Positions 54,112 through 64,000 of a stretch of DNA of 64,000 nucleotides are shown here, in pieces. Source of the stretch: Chrysomallon squamiferum (Eukaryota; Mollusca; Gastropoda; Neomphalida; Peltospiridae); contig CM022670.1 of assembly GCA_012295275.1 (NCBI GenBank), positions 6,440,161 through 6,504,160 on the forward strand, in the 5' to 3' direction. The translations under genes were made by a program, and so were the position numbers. The notes beneath the pieces were generated by a model. That model ran no database searches. It saw only the letters and a program-made list of their open reading frames with translations, and was not told the origin of the DNA. Position 1 is the first letter of the stretch. Each line of letters starts with the position of its first letter.

Positions 54112-56832
54112 CTTTCTGAAGGTGTAGAAGTGCTGAGCTCCAAACTGGTCTGAGTTGATTTTTCTCAAGTACGGTTCCTCTGTGTCTGGACCCGACTCGA
54201 ACGATATCATAGTCTTGTCACCCTTCAGAATGTTGTCGATGTTTTTCTCGGCGTCATCAGCGCTGCCAGAGCTGTCGTCGCCGGGCACGCTGTGCCAGTA
54301 GTGTTTCTCAAAGCCGCGGACATCATTCGTTTCCTGAACAGCGACAGAATGTCTGGCACGACGTCTCGTGTCGGATCGCTTCAGATATAAAATGACAGCT
54401 ACGACGACGACAAACATGACGATGGTGACACCTCCGACGACACCGGAAATGATGATGTATTTGATATCGCTGCGGTCGGCCATTGTTGCCGTGGCGTTGA
54501 CGTAGATGACGATGATGTTTAACTTCTGCTGAGTCTCTTTCTGTGGGTTGCCGTGGTCGCGTACGGACACAGTGAGCGTGTAGAACTCCGAGTCCTTCAT
54601 TCCAAGATGGCGTCTGAGGAAGACTTCGCCTGTGTGAGTTCTGATCTCGAACGTGTTGTCTTTGTTCCCGCCCGCAATCGAATACGACAGATTTCCATTC
54701 TTCCCGTCGTCCATGTCAACAGCCTGGATTCGCGTGATGTAACTCCCGGGTTTCATGTCTGACGTGATCGTAACAGAATTGTTTCTTCCGAATGGAAATA
54801 TAATGACAGGGGCGTTGTAGTTGGCACGCACGATGTTGATGACAACGATGCCGGTGTTGTTTAACGGCGGAGTTCCTTTGTCTTTGACTAGCACTTCGAA
54901 CTGGTATCGCTTCTTCATCTTCCAGCTGAGTTTCCTGTCAGTTCGGATAACTCCGTCGGAGAAAACGACAAACGGCGGAAGCTCTCCTCTGACGATCATC
55001 AAGAATTCAAACTGAGCGTTTCTGCCGGAGTCGGCGTCTGTGGCAAACAGCTGACCCACGGGACTTCCTGCCTGCTTGTCGTCTGAGACAGAAAACAGCA
55101 AGGACGATTTCACGAACTGCGGCTTGTTGTCGTTCGTGTCTATCACGTTAATGACCACGCTGGCTGTTCCGGTGAGCGGAGGTTCGCCCTCGTCACGAGC
55201 TGTCACGGTGAAAGAAAAGGTAGAAATATTTTCTCTGTCGAGCACTTCGTTTATCACAATGTATCCGTCCTGGTGGTCAATGCGCACTGTCGAATCGCTG
55301 TCAACTGTCAGAAAATAAAGAGTTTTTGCGTTGTGTCCAATATCCCGATCTGCCGCAGAAACCCGTCCAATAATTTCTCCCTTTCGATTATTTTCGGAAA
55401 TATTGAAAATATATTTTGGTTGGCTGAATACAGGTGCGTTGTCGTTTTCGTCGGTGACTCTGAGAAAGAAACTGGATTCAGCCGAGAGTCGGGGCGATCC
55501 AGAGTCCGTGCAGATAACCGTTATATTTATTTCATCTTTAGTTTCCCGATCCAACTTCTGATCCAACTGAACTATGTAACCGCGTCCTTCCAAAATCCGC
55601 ACAGAAAACATTGAGTTCGTGCACGAGCAGTTAACTACGCCATTAGGGCCCTGGTCTCGGTCTGTTACTTTGATGTGAGCCAGCACAGTCCCCACCCTGG
55701 CTGCTTCTGACAGGATGACGAGATCGCCCACCCCTGATGACACCGGGTTGACGTGAATAAGGGGCGGGTCGTTGCCAACGTCCCTGACGTAGATTCTCAC
55801 AAGAGTTTGCGATTCTAGAGGCGGTTCGCCCTGATCTGTAGCTTTGACGAAAGCTTTAAAATGTTTGCCTGCTTCGTACTGCAGCTTACTCCTCACTCGA
55901 ATCACTCCGGACAGCTTGTCTATTAAAAACAGAGGGTAAACCTCGCTGTCCGTCTCCGCGTCAAATCTGTACGTGACGTTAGCGTTAGCGCCAGCGTCTT
56001 TGTCCGTGGCTCTCGGGCGACCGATGGTCGAGCCTATGCGGGTGTTTTCGGCCACGACGTAGTCGTACACCTGCTTTGAGAACACCGGAGGAGAATCGTT
56101 CACGTCAGTCACATTGACCAGAACTGTGAGGTTCCCAACAAGAGGCACTTTGCCGCTGTTTTTAGCGAGAATGTAGAATTTGTACTGGCTCCTTTTTTCC
56201 CGATCTAAACGTTTTCTAACTACGATTCTAAGACTAGATGTCCCATCTGACCTTTCTTCCACGTGAAGACCAAATTTGTTACTGCTGGATGCCAACTCGT
56301 AAGAAATCTTTGAATGGTTTTTACCTTTGTCTTTGTCACTTGCGCCCTCAAGTCTGAACGAAGTTCCGATTGTAACCGATTCTGGTATCAACAGTGTTAT
56401 AACGTCCTTGGAAAATTCTGGAGCGTTGTCGTTGACGTCTGAAATTGCGACAGATACTGTAATGATCTGAAAATACGACGTCTTCAGTGACGTTACGGCC
56501 ACTTCGAATTCAATCACGCAGTCAATTTGAAAGGCACACAATGATTCTCTATCGATTATTGATACTGTGTAAATATCACCGGTTTCCGAATTGATGCTAA
56601 ATATCGATGACACTTTGGTGATTCCCTGACTGAGAAAGTTGTAACGTAAATGAGAAAACTCGGCTGCTGGGACGTCCTTCTCGATTCCGCTTCGCGTCGC
56701 CACACTGCCTACATAATAACCGGAAGGCATGTTTTCTGAGATAGTAAATTTCACGATTATTTCTTGAGCACTCGTGAATGTAAAACACAGACTGACAAAG
56801 GTAATCCATTTCAAACACAAATGAATCGCCAT
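54112..56832 (-). CDS. Delta-1-like protocadherin, coding exon 1 (signal peptide, seven cadherin repeats, TM, start of tail)
   Basis: Encodes residues 1-907 of a predicted 1133-residue calcium-dependent adhesion receptor of the plasma membrane. The signal peptide is about 1-22. Seven cadherin repeats end near residues 140, 251, 359, 469, 573, 678 and 780. Calcium-binding signatures are plain: LDRE (209-212, 427-430, 531-534), DxD-type pairs (166-168, 277-279, 391-393, 495-497, 599-601), and linkers DVNDNAP (132-138), DVNDSPP (243-249), DENDNAP (461-467), DTNDNKP (565-571). The transmembrane helix is about 793-817, followed by a basic stop-transfer stretch (KRSDTRRRAR). About 13 N-glycosylation sequons fall in the ectodomain. 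The start codon is in good context (A at -3, G at +4) and sits directly before the signal peptide. The exon ends after Lys907 at a GTGAGT donor. A single huge exon for ectodomain and membrane segment is typical of protocadherins. Base composition is visibly more GC-rich than the flanks. Homophilic adhesion is family knowledge and is not shown here. Confidence 0.97.
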
Positions 56833-56905
56833 TTTCTCAACTTGAACACCTGTTTTCAGACTGCAGGAAAATGATCTTCATTCTTTAAAGTGCGCTATCA
56901 GACAG
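56833..56905 (-). other. 5' UTR part of the protocadherin coding exon, with upstream ORF
   Basis: A strong 3' splice site on the minus strand (TTTTATTTTATTTTCAG) ends at 56906, so the coding exon probably begins at 56905, 73 nt upstream of the start codon. Inside is an upstream ATG (56881-56879) opening a 14-codon reading frame. It ends in TGA at 56839-56837, four bases before the main ATG and in a different frame. The acceptor is inferred from sequence only. Confidence 0.5.
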
Positions 56906-57948
56906 CTGAAAATAAAATAAAACGAATGACACACATGAAAAGAAAAAATCGCTGTTGTATTAATTGTGACTAATTCTGTTGATTTTTTATGAATATGAAT
57001 GAACATACAAAAGTCTTTGAATTATTTGTAACCGGACATTGATGTAAGCACAAAAAATAAATCCATTAAAATTATTAACTTTTTCGTAATTTAAGAACTG
57101 GAGAAATTATATAACCTAGAAATATAACTATTTATTTATTTTGCTGTATTTTAATATAACTTTCCTATTTCGCGAATTCTGACAATCCTACAACCAGAAA
57201 AAGTAATGAAATTAAAAGAGTTTTATTTGATATTTAAAAAATTCTATTTAGAACTCACATTAATTATTCAACCTTTAAAAATAATATGATAGCTTTATTA
57301 ATTTTAATGTAGTTGTTGTTTTTTATATTTTTTTTATATTTTTGTTTTGTTTTGTTTTTTTGTTTGTTTTTACAACAGAAGACGTTTCACACTGATAATG
57401 TAGTGATCGTCACAGCTGTACAAGAAATAGTTTATTTCCTCTCTCACTAAAGAGTGAAGCAAATTCATTTATCTCCTCCTGAAGCAGACTATTAACTGTT
57501 GTGTGTTACGCCGGTTTACACGTGACACATCACTGGACACAGTGGTAGCAACAAGACAACGGATGTGACACCAGTCTAACTGACACAGCAATAGACTCAC
57601 AGGCTTACACTTTGTCATCTTAAGTAGCATACAAGTTAACGTCAGGTGGACAGTAAGGGAGAGTGAGAAAAGATGATGATGCACATATACAGAGAGAGAG
57701 AGAAAGGGAAGGAAGAGAGAATGTTTGTATGTGTTTCGCAGTGTGTTTAAATCAGTTCGGGTGTATGTGTGTGTCGGAGGATAAATGAAAGAAAGAATAA
57801 AAAAAAAAAAGGGTACACAATAAAATACTGAAAAAAAGAGGAAAGACAGAAACAGAAAAAGTATTGAATGAAAAGAGAAGGGAGGAAAGAAAAAAGATTA
57901 TTACAGATAATTTCTTTGTAATCCAATCAATTTATTTCTCTTCATAAA

Positions 57949-57981
<33 letters not shown>

Positions 57982-58674
57982 ATTGATAATTCTTTGTCCT
58001 AATCGATATTTGTGATCAACATTATGGATTCTTCATTGTAGTCCGACAAGCTTGGATTAACCAGAATACCGTTTTTGTCTAACGAAAATGACGATGTTTA
58101 GCGAAGATTAACGATGTCTGGTGAATTTTTGACGAAGTCTGATAAAAGCTTTAACAAACTCTGACGAAGTTTCACGAAGTTTAATGAAATATGACGAATT
58201 CCCTTAACGACACGGTCGTCTTGGAATACGCTTTCAAACGAGAGGACATTTATAACTAAACTCCCATCGGCCGTCTCATAACGGTCCCATAACAATAAAA
58301 TAAAACTGACAGAGAAAACCTACTGGTGTGTTAAAAAGTGTGTTTAAAGATTTATACCCAGAAGAAACGTCTGAGCTGACAACAACAACAGCAGTACGAT
58401 TGTTTCCGCGTGCAACGACAGTTCAGAGTACGAACTCAAAACGTAATGAAATGATTTTCTTATGAGTCAAATAAAATCGATTCCACTCCGAGCTTTGTTG
58501 CTGTAAATCTCATGGTTTATTACTCAAGCGACTGTTTTGACTGAAAGATGACATTATTAAAATGTAGTAAAAATGAAATCGTTATGACACTACCATAAAA
58601 GTATATATTAACTTACAACTAAAATTTATATATATATATATATATGCATTAGTTTTGATGTTGTTATTAGTGGC

Positions 58675-59225
58675 AGCAGTAAAAGCAGCAGTAGTAGAAG
58701 AAGTAATTATTAATAATATTAGTAGCAGCAGTAGTTGTAGCAGTAATAGTAGTAATGATAGTAAATATAACAGTGGTACCAGTAGTATTAGCAGTCGTCG
58801 TAGTAATAGTAGTAGTGATAGTGGTAGTAGTGGTAGTAGTAGTAGTAGTGGTAGTACTAGTAGTAACAATAATACTAGTAGTGGTAGTGATAGTGTTGTA
58901 GTGGTAATAGTGGTAGTAGTGGTGATAGTAGTAGTAATAATAATAGTAGTAGTAGTAGTGATAGGAGTAGTAGTGGTGATAGTGGTAGTACTAGTAGTAA
59001 TAATAATAATAGTAGTAGTAGTAGTGATGGTGTTGTAGTGGTAGCAGTGGTGATAGTAGTAGTAATAATAACAGTAGTAGTAGTAGTGATAGGGGTAGTA
59101 GTAGTGATAGGGGTAGTAGTGGTGATAGTGGTTGCAATGTTAGTAGTAATTGTAATAATAATAGTGGTTGTAGTGAAAATAGGTGATGTTGTGTTACTGG
59201 AGGTGATGATGATAATAATGAGGAG
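58675..59225. repeat. Imperfect (GTA)n block of about 550 bp
   Basis: Long degenerate run of AGT/GTA/GTG/AAT triplets. It gives long open Ser/Val frames on the plus strand that are repeat artefacts, not proteins. Confidence 0.9.
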
Positions 59226-60119
59226 GAGAAGGATAAAGGCTGTGATATATGTAAATAAATATTTAAAATAAAATAAAATAATAATACATAATAAATAAAA
59301 TTTAATGACTGATGAAAAAATAAATTTGTTTATCTGGCATATATTTGAAATGCTTTATTTTTATATATGTATATAAGTTAAAACATCAAAAATCATGAAA
59401 GAAAACTGTAATAACATCAGAAATTTCTGTTTCTTTTCTTTCTTTCTTTCTTACTTTTTTTTTTTTTTTATTATTATTATTTTTTTTTTTTACATAAACT
59501 GAATTTTCCAATACAAACATTACTATTTATCGTACTGCAACATATAAATGATATTTCACATTTTTCTAATGCATCGTAAAATCATAATAAATAAATTATA
59601 CCTAAACCAAAAGTATTTCAAATATTGTAAAATATAATTACAACATGTACTTTATTCTTATGTATTGTTTTGTTTCCATCACAACATAAAAAAGAAGAAA
59701 GAAAACAAAACAACAACATATAAAAAATAAAAAATTTATGTTTGTTTGTCTGTCTTGATATAAACTGACAAACACGTCTTTATTTCATTCCAAATAGTCA
59801 CGTGTGAGTCAAATAAGATAATAACAGTTTTGAAAACTGTTTGAATATTTCAAATTTTTAGATGAAATGCATTTTTTCACAGTGCTACTTTGTTATAACG
59901 AAACACGCACATTTAGAATCCGTATATTTTTAAATAATTCTGTCGAATACCATTACACAAATTAACATTATCCTACAACAAAAAAATAAAATAAAATAAA
60001 ATAAAATGTCTGGAACCAGTGTATATTTTCAACATTATTTGCGAATTAAAGTTAAGGAAACCAGTGGCATTTGTTTTCAGGGGTTTAAATACAAAAATAC
60101 ATGTTTTGAATCAGTCTAT

Positions 60120-60360
60120 TTTTGTAAACTGTCGCGGAACGTCGTTATGGTGCTCAGTGGCGTTTTCCTTTCAGTGATCTATTGATCGGGAAACGCTAAT
60201 CACCGGAAAACAAAGGCTGGGAAATATTCTGCCTGGTGTTATCTATATTTAATTTCTGGTTAGCAGGTAGCGCAGAAAGCAGCAGAGGCAACATACACGA
60301 CATGAAACAGTCTGACATGCAATTTCATCATCATCGCAGTCTTCATCAATAATAAATTAA
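60120..60360. promoter_or_regulatory. Candidate regulatory block in the putative 5' UTR intron
   Basis: About 240 bp of balanced composition between AT-rich arrays. It includes TCTATTGATCGGG (Hox/cut-like) and GCTAATCACCGG, and is about 1 kb downstream of the candidate first exon. No coding frame. Confidence 0.25.
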
Positions 60361-60529
60361 AAGACATTTGGTGATTTGGTGGATTTGTTCAACAATGCAG
60401 AGTTCTTACGAACTAAGGCACATTTATAGGTTGTTTTTTTAAAGTTTTTATTATATATATATAAAGTTTTATTATCAGTTTTGATCATTTTATTTAATAT
60501 TTTAATTTTAATATTCTTTTTAATTTTAA

Positions 60530-60533
<4 letters not shown>

Positions 60534-60573
<40 letters not shown>

Positions 60574-60597
60574 TTATTATTATTATTATTATTATTA
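60534..60597. repeat. (ATT)n microsatellite
   Basis: ATT array with one ATTTT interruption. An inverted partner, an AAT array, lies at 60806-60847. Confidence 0.95.
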
Positions 60598-60809
60598 CTA
60601 AATTTATATAAATTAATTATTCAGTCTACTTTTGAAATGACAATTGTTTTGAAGATATAGAAATAAAATGAAAGTATAAGAAATGCATAGTGTTCAGATT
60701 TACGTCATTCATTAATTACACAAGTCATTTAGCGTTCATCTATTATTAATATAAATTGTAAACTGAAAAATTAATTTTTAAATCCAGCGATATCGCATTA
60801 ATAATAAAA

Positions 60810-60851
<42 letters not shown>

Positions 60852-61105
60852 TTTTAAATTTTAAAATTTTTGTAAAAATCATAAATAAAGATATTACAAA
60901 AAAATTAAAATCATACTCTTGCGTTCGAAATTCTTCCCACCATCACATTATAAACTTCTAAAAAAAAAAAAAAATCTATGAAATAAACTTTATGAATTAA
61001 ACATTATCAACTAAACGTTAAGAAAAAAAAAAATCGTCGATAAACATTATTAAAAGGAACATTACAAAACAAACATCACAAACGAAACTCGCTGTGTTGA
61101 CTTAC

Positions 61106-61400
61106 CCGTTCCTTGTTCAGTATTGATTTTCATTTTCACTTATCAGGGATTTTTTTTTTTTTCCAAACTGTTTGCTTTTCTGACCATTTGAGAGGTTAAA
61201 TCGTTTACAATTATTCACAGCGCATCAGATCTGAAAGCCATGAAAGAGGTCGCTGGCGGTCTCGCTGCGGGCTTCCAGCAGCTTGCGAAGTGAAGAACTG
61301 CAAAGACGAGCGATCTCGTGTCCTGACCCGTGAAAGATACGATTACTGAAGTCTTCAGCTTCTGTTGACACTAGACTCTACTGTCACTCTTTGCCCATTG
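61106..61400 (-). other. Candidate 5' noncoding first exon and promoter-proximal region of the protocadherin
   Basis: On the minus strand this block is clearly less AT-rich than its surroundings and ends in GGAACGG|GTAAGT, a near-perfect donor. It contains short upstream ORFs (one ATG near 61239 and one near 61131) that run to stops quickly, as expected for a 5' UTR rather than coding DNA. Joined to the acceptor at 56906 it would give a 4.2-kb 5' UTR intron. No TATA box stands out, and the transcription start is not placed; 61400 is only where the balanced composition fades. It could instead belong to another transcript or be a chance donor in a conserved noncoding block. Confidence 0.35.
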
Positions 61401-62821
61401 CCATTTGGTGACAAAAAGATTCTATTTACAAATATTGAACGTTTCTTTAATCTCCTTTTTTTTCTTCTTCTTCACAAAAACAAACTAGCATCTGCGCTTA
61501 AAGAAGCTGTAATTCCATTTCTGATGTTAATTAACTTCTAAAAACGTTTTCTTGCAGTTTCTAACTTTTTTTTTTTTTTTTTTTTAGAAATAGAATTTTC
61601 GTCGCGTGAAAAAATAAATAGCTAATTGACATTTTGTTTCTGACATCAAACTGACTTCTTCAATTTGGAAGCTGAAACGTTCTCTTGTAGCAAATGACGG
61701 TGGTAGAAGAAAAAATAAAAGGCGGAAGATAGACGATTTTAACAACGTCTAAGTCAGAATTACTCAAACAAATTGTATAAAGTTGAACGTTTGTCTTAGT
61801 GGCCAAATGAACAATTGACGCCTCGCAGTTTCAACAAGAACCTGTCTGAAACCTGTGTGGTGTGTACATATGTCTGTTTATCAACAAATTGCCACTTTAA
61901 ATATTATCACGAGCGTATTTCCGTGTTTCAAAAGAAAATAGCATTACAAAACATCTGTTAGACTTTGTTAGTTTTCCACTCTCTCTGTAACATTATTTGT
62001 ACAACAAAGATATGGATAATGTAAACTCTTTTTTTTTTCTATGTTTTAAAGACGTTATTTTTATTTTTATGTTTACAAAAAAAAAAAACCACCTATATTA
62101 CGTCATCTAGATTTCTTTTTATCTGACTTTCAGAACAGATTCTGAACTGGTAAACAATTTTTTTTTCTCTCAGTATTTTTATAGCTGTTATTTCAGTGTT
62201 TATGTATGGAAAAAAAAAAAACATTCCTACAAGAAGACAACTAAATTTAACTAAACTTAAACAGCAGCTACTGAACACGTAACGTACTTTTGTAGCAAAT
62301 GATTTTGCGTTTGAAGACAAAACAAACTGTTAGAGCAACATATACTTTCTTGTAAGAAGACTTGTATAATACAGCTACTGAATATGTAACTCATTTTCTC
62401 TGATTTTGTTTGCAGCTTATTTTTTATGTCTGTAATCAAAACAGGTTGAGAAAACATTTACCAATAACAAGGGTTACACAACACATTTACTCTAGCCGTG
62501 TATTATTATTTTTACACTAAATTGTTGTTTTCTAGCTGAAACGAATTATGAAAACATTTAGCTGTACAGTAACTGGACTTATATAAGTTATATTTACGAT
62601 ATGTGTAAGGAAAAACAGACTGCGAAAATATTTGTTGAAATTCAATTACTCGGCAAAGTCGTCGTGGAAAACATAAAAATAAAGGTCAATCTGTTGTCAT
62701 TGTACATAGTAAAATTACTAAATCTATAATCTTTACTCATCCTTCTTTGTTTTTGAAGTGCAAAAAAAAAAAAAAAAATCCACGAATAATATATGAACAG
62801 CCAAGCAGACAGACAGACAGA

Positions 62822-62956
62822 TACTGCTAAGTCTAAATCAAGTTTAAAGATAGACTTATAGATATATAGATGTTGCTAAGTCTGAATCAAGTTTATCGAT
62901 AGACAGATAGATAGATAGATAGATAGATATTGCTAAGTCTAAATCAAGTTTATTGA
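62822..62956. repeat. Three-copy repeat interleaved with GATA runs
   Basis: GCTAAGTCTAAATCAAGTTT-like segments start near 62825, 62874 and 62931, separated by GATA/GACA microsatellite stretches. This grades into the long GA array at 63011. Confidence 0.8.
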
Positions 62957-62997
62957 TAGATAGGTAGATAGATAGACAGACAGACAGACAGATATAT

Positions 62998-63099
<102 letters not shown>

Positions 63100-63499
63100 G
63101 ACTAACGTAAGTTTCACTATGATGAAAACCACCATATGATTTGTGTAACCTATTTGTCTGTGTACTTTTCGACACTGATTTAATTCTTTTTGAAGTTGAA
63201 GAAAATTGTGAAGAAGACATAAGTTAGTTATACGCGTCTTTAGAACGTACCAATTTGTTCATTTCAGCGTATAGATTTTCCTCATCGATGGAAAATATTG
63301 TAAAACACAGATGTAGGGCTGATGAGAGTGAGACCACGTTAGTCTCTAGTTAACTCAGATATATTTTAGCAAATTACCAATCTCGTCTACATCTGTTAAG
63401 AGTATATATCGCTCCCACGTATGTATGTAGGTGTATTGTTTAAGGATCTTGTTATTTATGTTGTTGTGTTTGAAGTGAAAGTTGGGGTACATTAGTTAA

Positions 63500-63687
63500 T
63501 GTATGTATATAGATGGATGGATAGACATACATACATACATACATACATACACACATACATACATACATACATACAGACAGACAGACAGATTTAATTCATT
63601 TATATAAATGACTGTTATGTTTAATTCATTTTTTAAATTATTGATTTATCATCATCATTATCTTTATTATTTTCATTATCATCCTTA

Positions 63688-63721
<34 letters not shown>

Positions 63722-63812
63722 TTGTATCAGTTTTACTTTTATCTTTTTAAATCATACAACACAACATAAATATAAAAAAACATTTATAAATATCTTAATA
63801 TTTTCTAATTTG

Positions 63813-63852
<40 letters not shown>
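63500..63852. repeat. ACAT, GACA, ATT and poly-T repeats
   Basis: CATA units with a GACA tail (63524-63590), an ATT array (63688-63722) and a poly-T tract of about 37 bp (63816-63852). Confidence 0.9.
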
Positions 63853-63854
<2 letters not shown>

Positions 63855-64000
63855 CTCTCGATTTCCTAGACGTCCTAAAAAAATTAAAGTAAAAAAAAAA
63901 ACAACAACGAAAGATCGACCAATGTTTTTTGGTAAAACACACCATTTTTCAATTACTTAAACGTCAAGTGGTGAAGAGTCTGGGCTATTTCTGTTGTTTG

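Larger units (their letters stand above)
56906..61105 (-). other. Putative 5' UTR intron of the protocadherin
   Basis: This spans from the candidate donor after 61106 to the acceptor before 56905. It is AT-rich, with a TA array near 57950-57972, a degenerate GAYGAAGT repeat (about 58087-58205), a roughly 550-bp GTA-type trinucleotide block (58675-59225), ATT/AAT arrays (60534-60597, 60806-60847) and a balanced-composition block at 60120-60360. No coding potential beyond frames produced by repeats. Confidence 0.35.
48064..61420 (-). other. Protocadherin transcription unit (gene span)
   Basis: This is the inferred extent of the single recognisable gene. Coding exons are 56832-54112, 49326-49203 and 48836-48280, with introns 54111-49327 (phase 0) and 49202-48837 (phase 1). 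Donors and acceptors at both coding introns fit GT-AG, and the frames match exactly, giving 1134 codons including the stop. A pyrimidine-rich acceptor ending at 56906 lies just upstream of the start codon, so the 5' UTR is probably spliced. The best partner donor I found is after 61106. The 3' end is not defined: ATTAAA (minus strand, 48064-48069) and AATAAA (47669-47674) are the nearest poly(A) signal candidates. The coding exon boundaries are well supported. Both transcript ends are inference. Confidence 0.7.

Noticed and set aside
54553-55614. Plus-strand open frames inside the protocadherin exon
   Set aside because: Antisense shadows of the real minus-strand coding frame.
58655-59271. Plus-strand frames rich in Ser, Val and Ile
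   Set aside because: Arises entirely from the GTA-type trinucleotide block. No non-repetitive coding part.

Overview
This is a eukaryotic, AT-rich, intron-bearing window. It has very long dinucleotide arrays (GA/CT and CA/GT), many trinucleotide arrays (ATT, ACT, GTA) and GATA/ACAT tetranucleotides, with large gene-poor spans. The only confident gene is a protocadherin with a lophotrochozoan look, so I suggest an animal genome, most likely a mollusc. The phylum is an inference from style and gene type, and I cannot name the species.

Layout: positions 1 to about 48,060 hold no gene I can support. This part is AT-rich DNA with microsatellites, several diverged minisatellites, a few tRNA-like (SINE-type) fragments, and islands of more balanced base composition that could be conserved noncoding or regulatory DNA. 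From about 48,060 to 61,400 lies one minus-strand gene. It has a candidate 5' noncoding exon (donor after 61,106), an intron of about 4.2 kb, a large first coding exon (56,832 down to 54,112), an intron of about 4.8 kb, a 124-nt second coding exon (49,326 to 49,203), a 366-nt intron, and a last coding exon (48,836 to 48,280, TAA stop). The three coding exons join in frame (phase 0, then phase 1) into a predicted 1133-residue protein. From about 61,420 to 64,000 the sequence is again AT-rich and repetitive.

The predicted protein has a signal peptide, seven cadherin repeats, one transmembrane helix and a cytoplasmic tail of about 316 residues. The tail ends in a Ser-rich acidic exon carrying a KRVTF motif. 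Seven cadherin repeats plus an RVxF-type protein phosphatase 1 docking motif is the combination known for delta-1 protocadherins of vertebrates, which makes this the most informative part of the window. The large first exon can also be read through its splice donor into a stop five codons later, giving a possible short-tail isoform.

No previously undescribed multi-gene system is visible. The remaining observations are about gene structure, repeat architecture and candidate cis-regulatory DNA.
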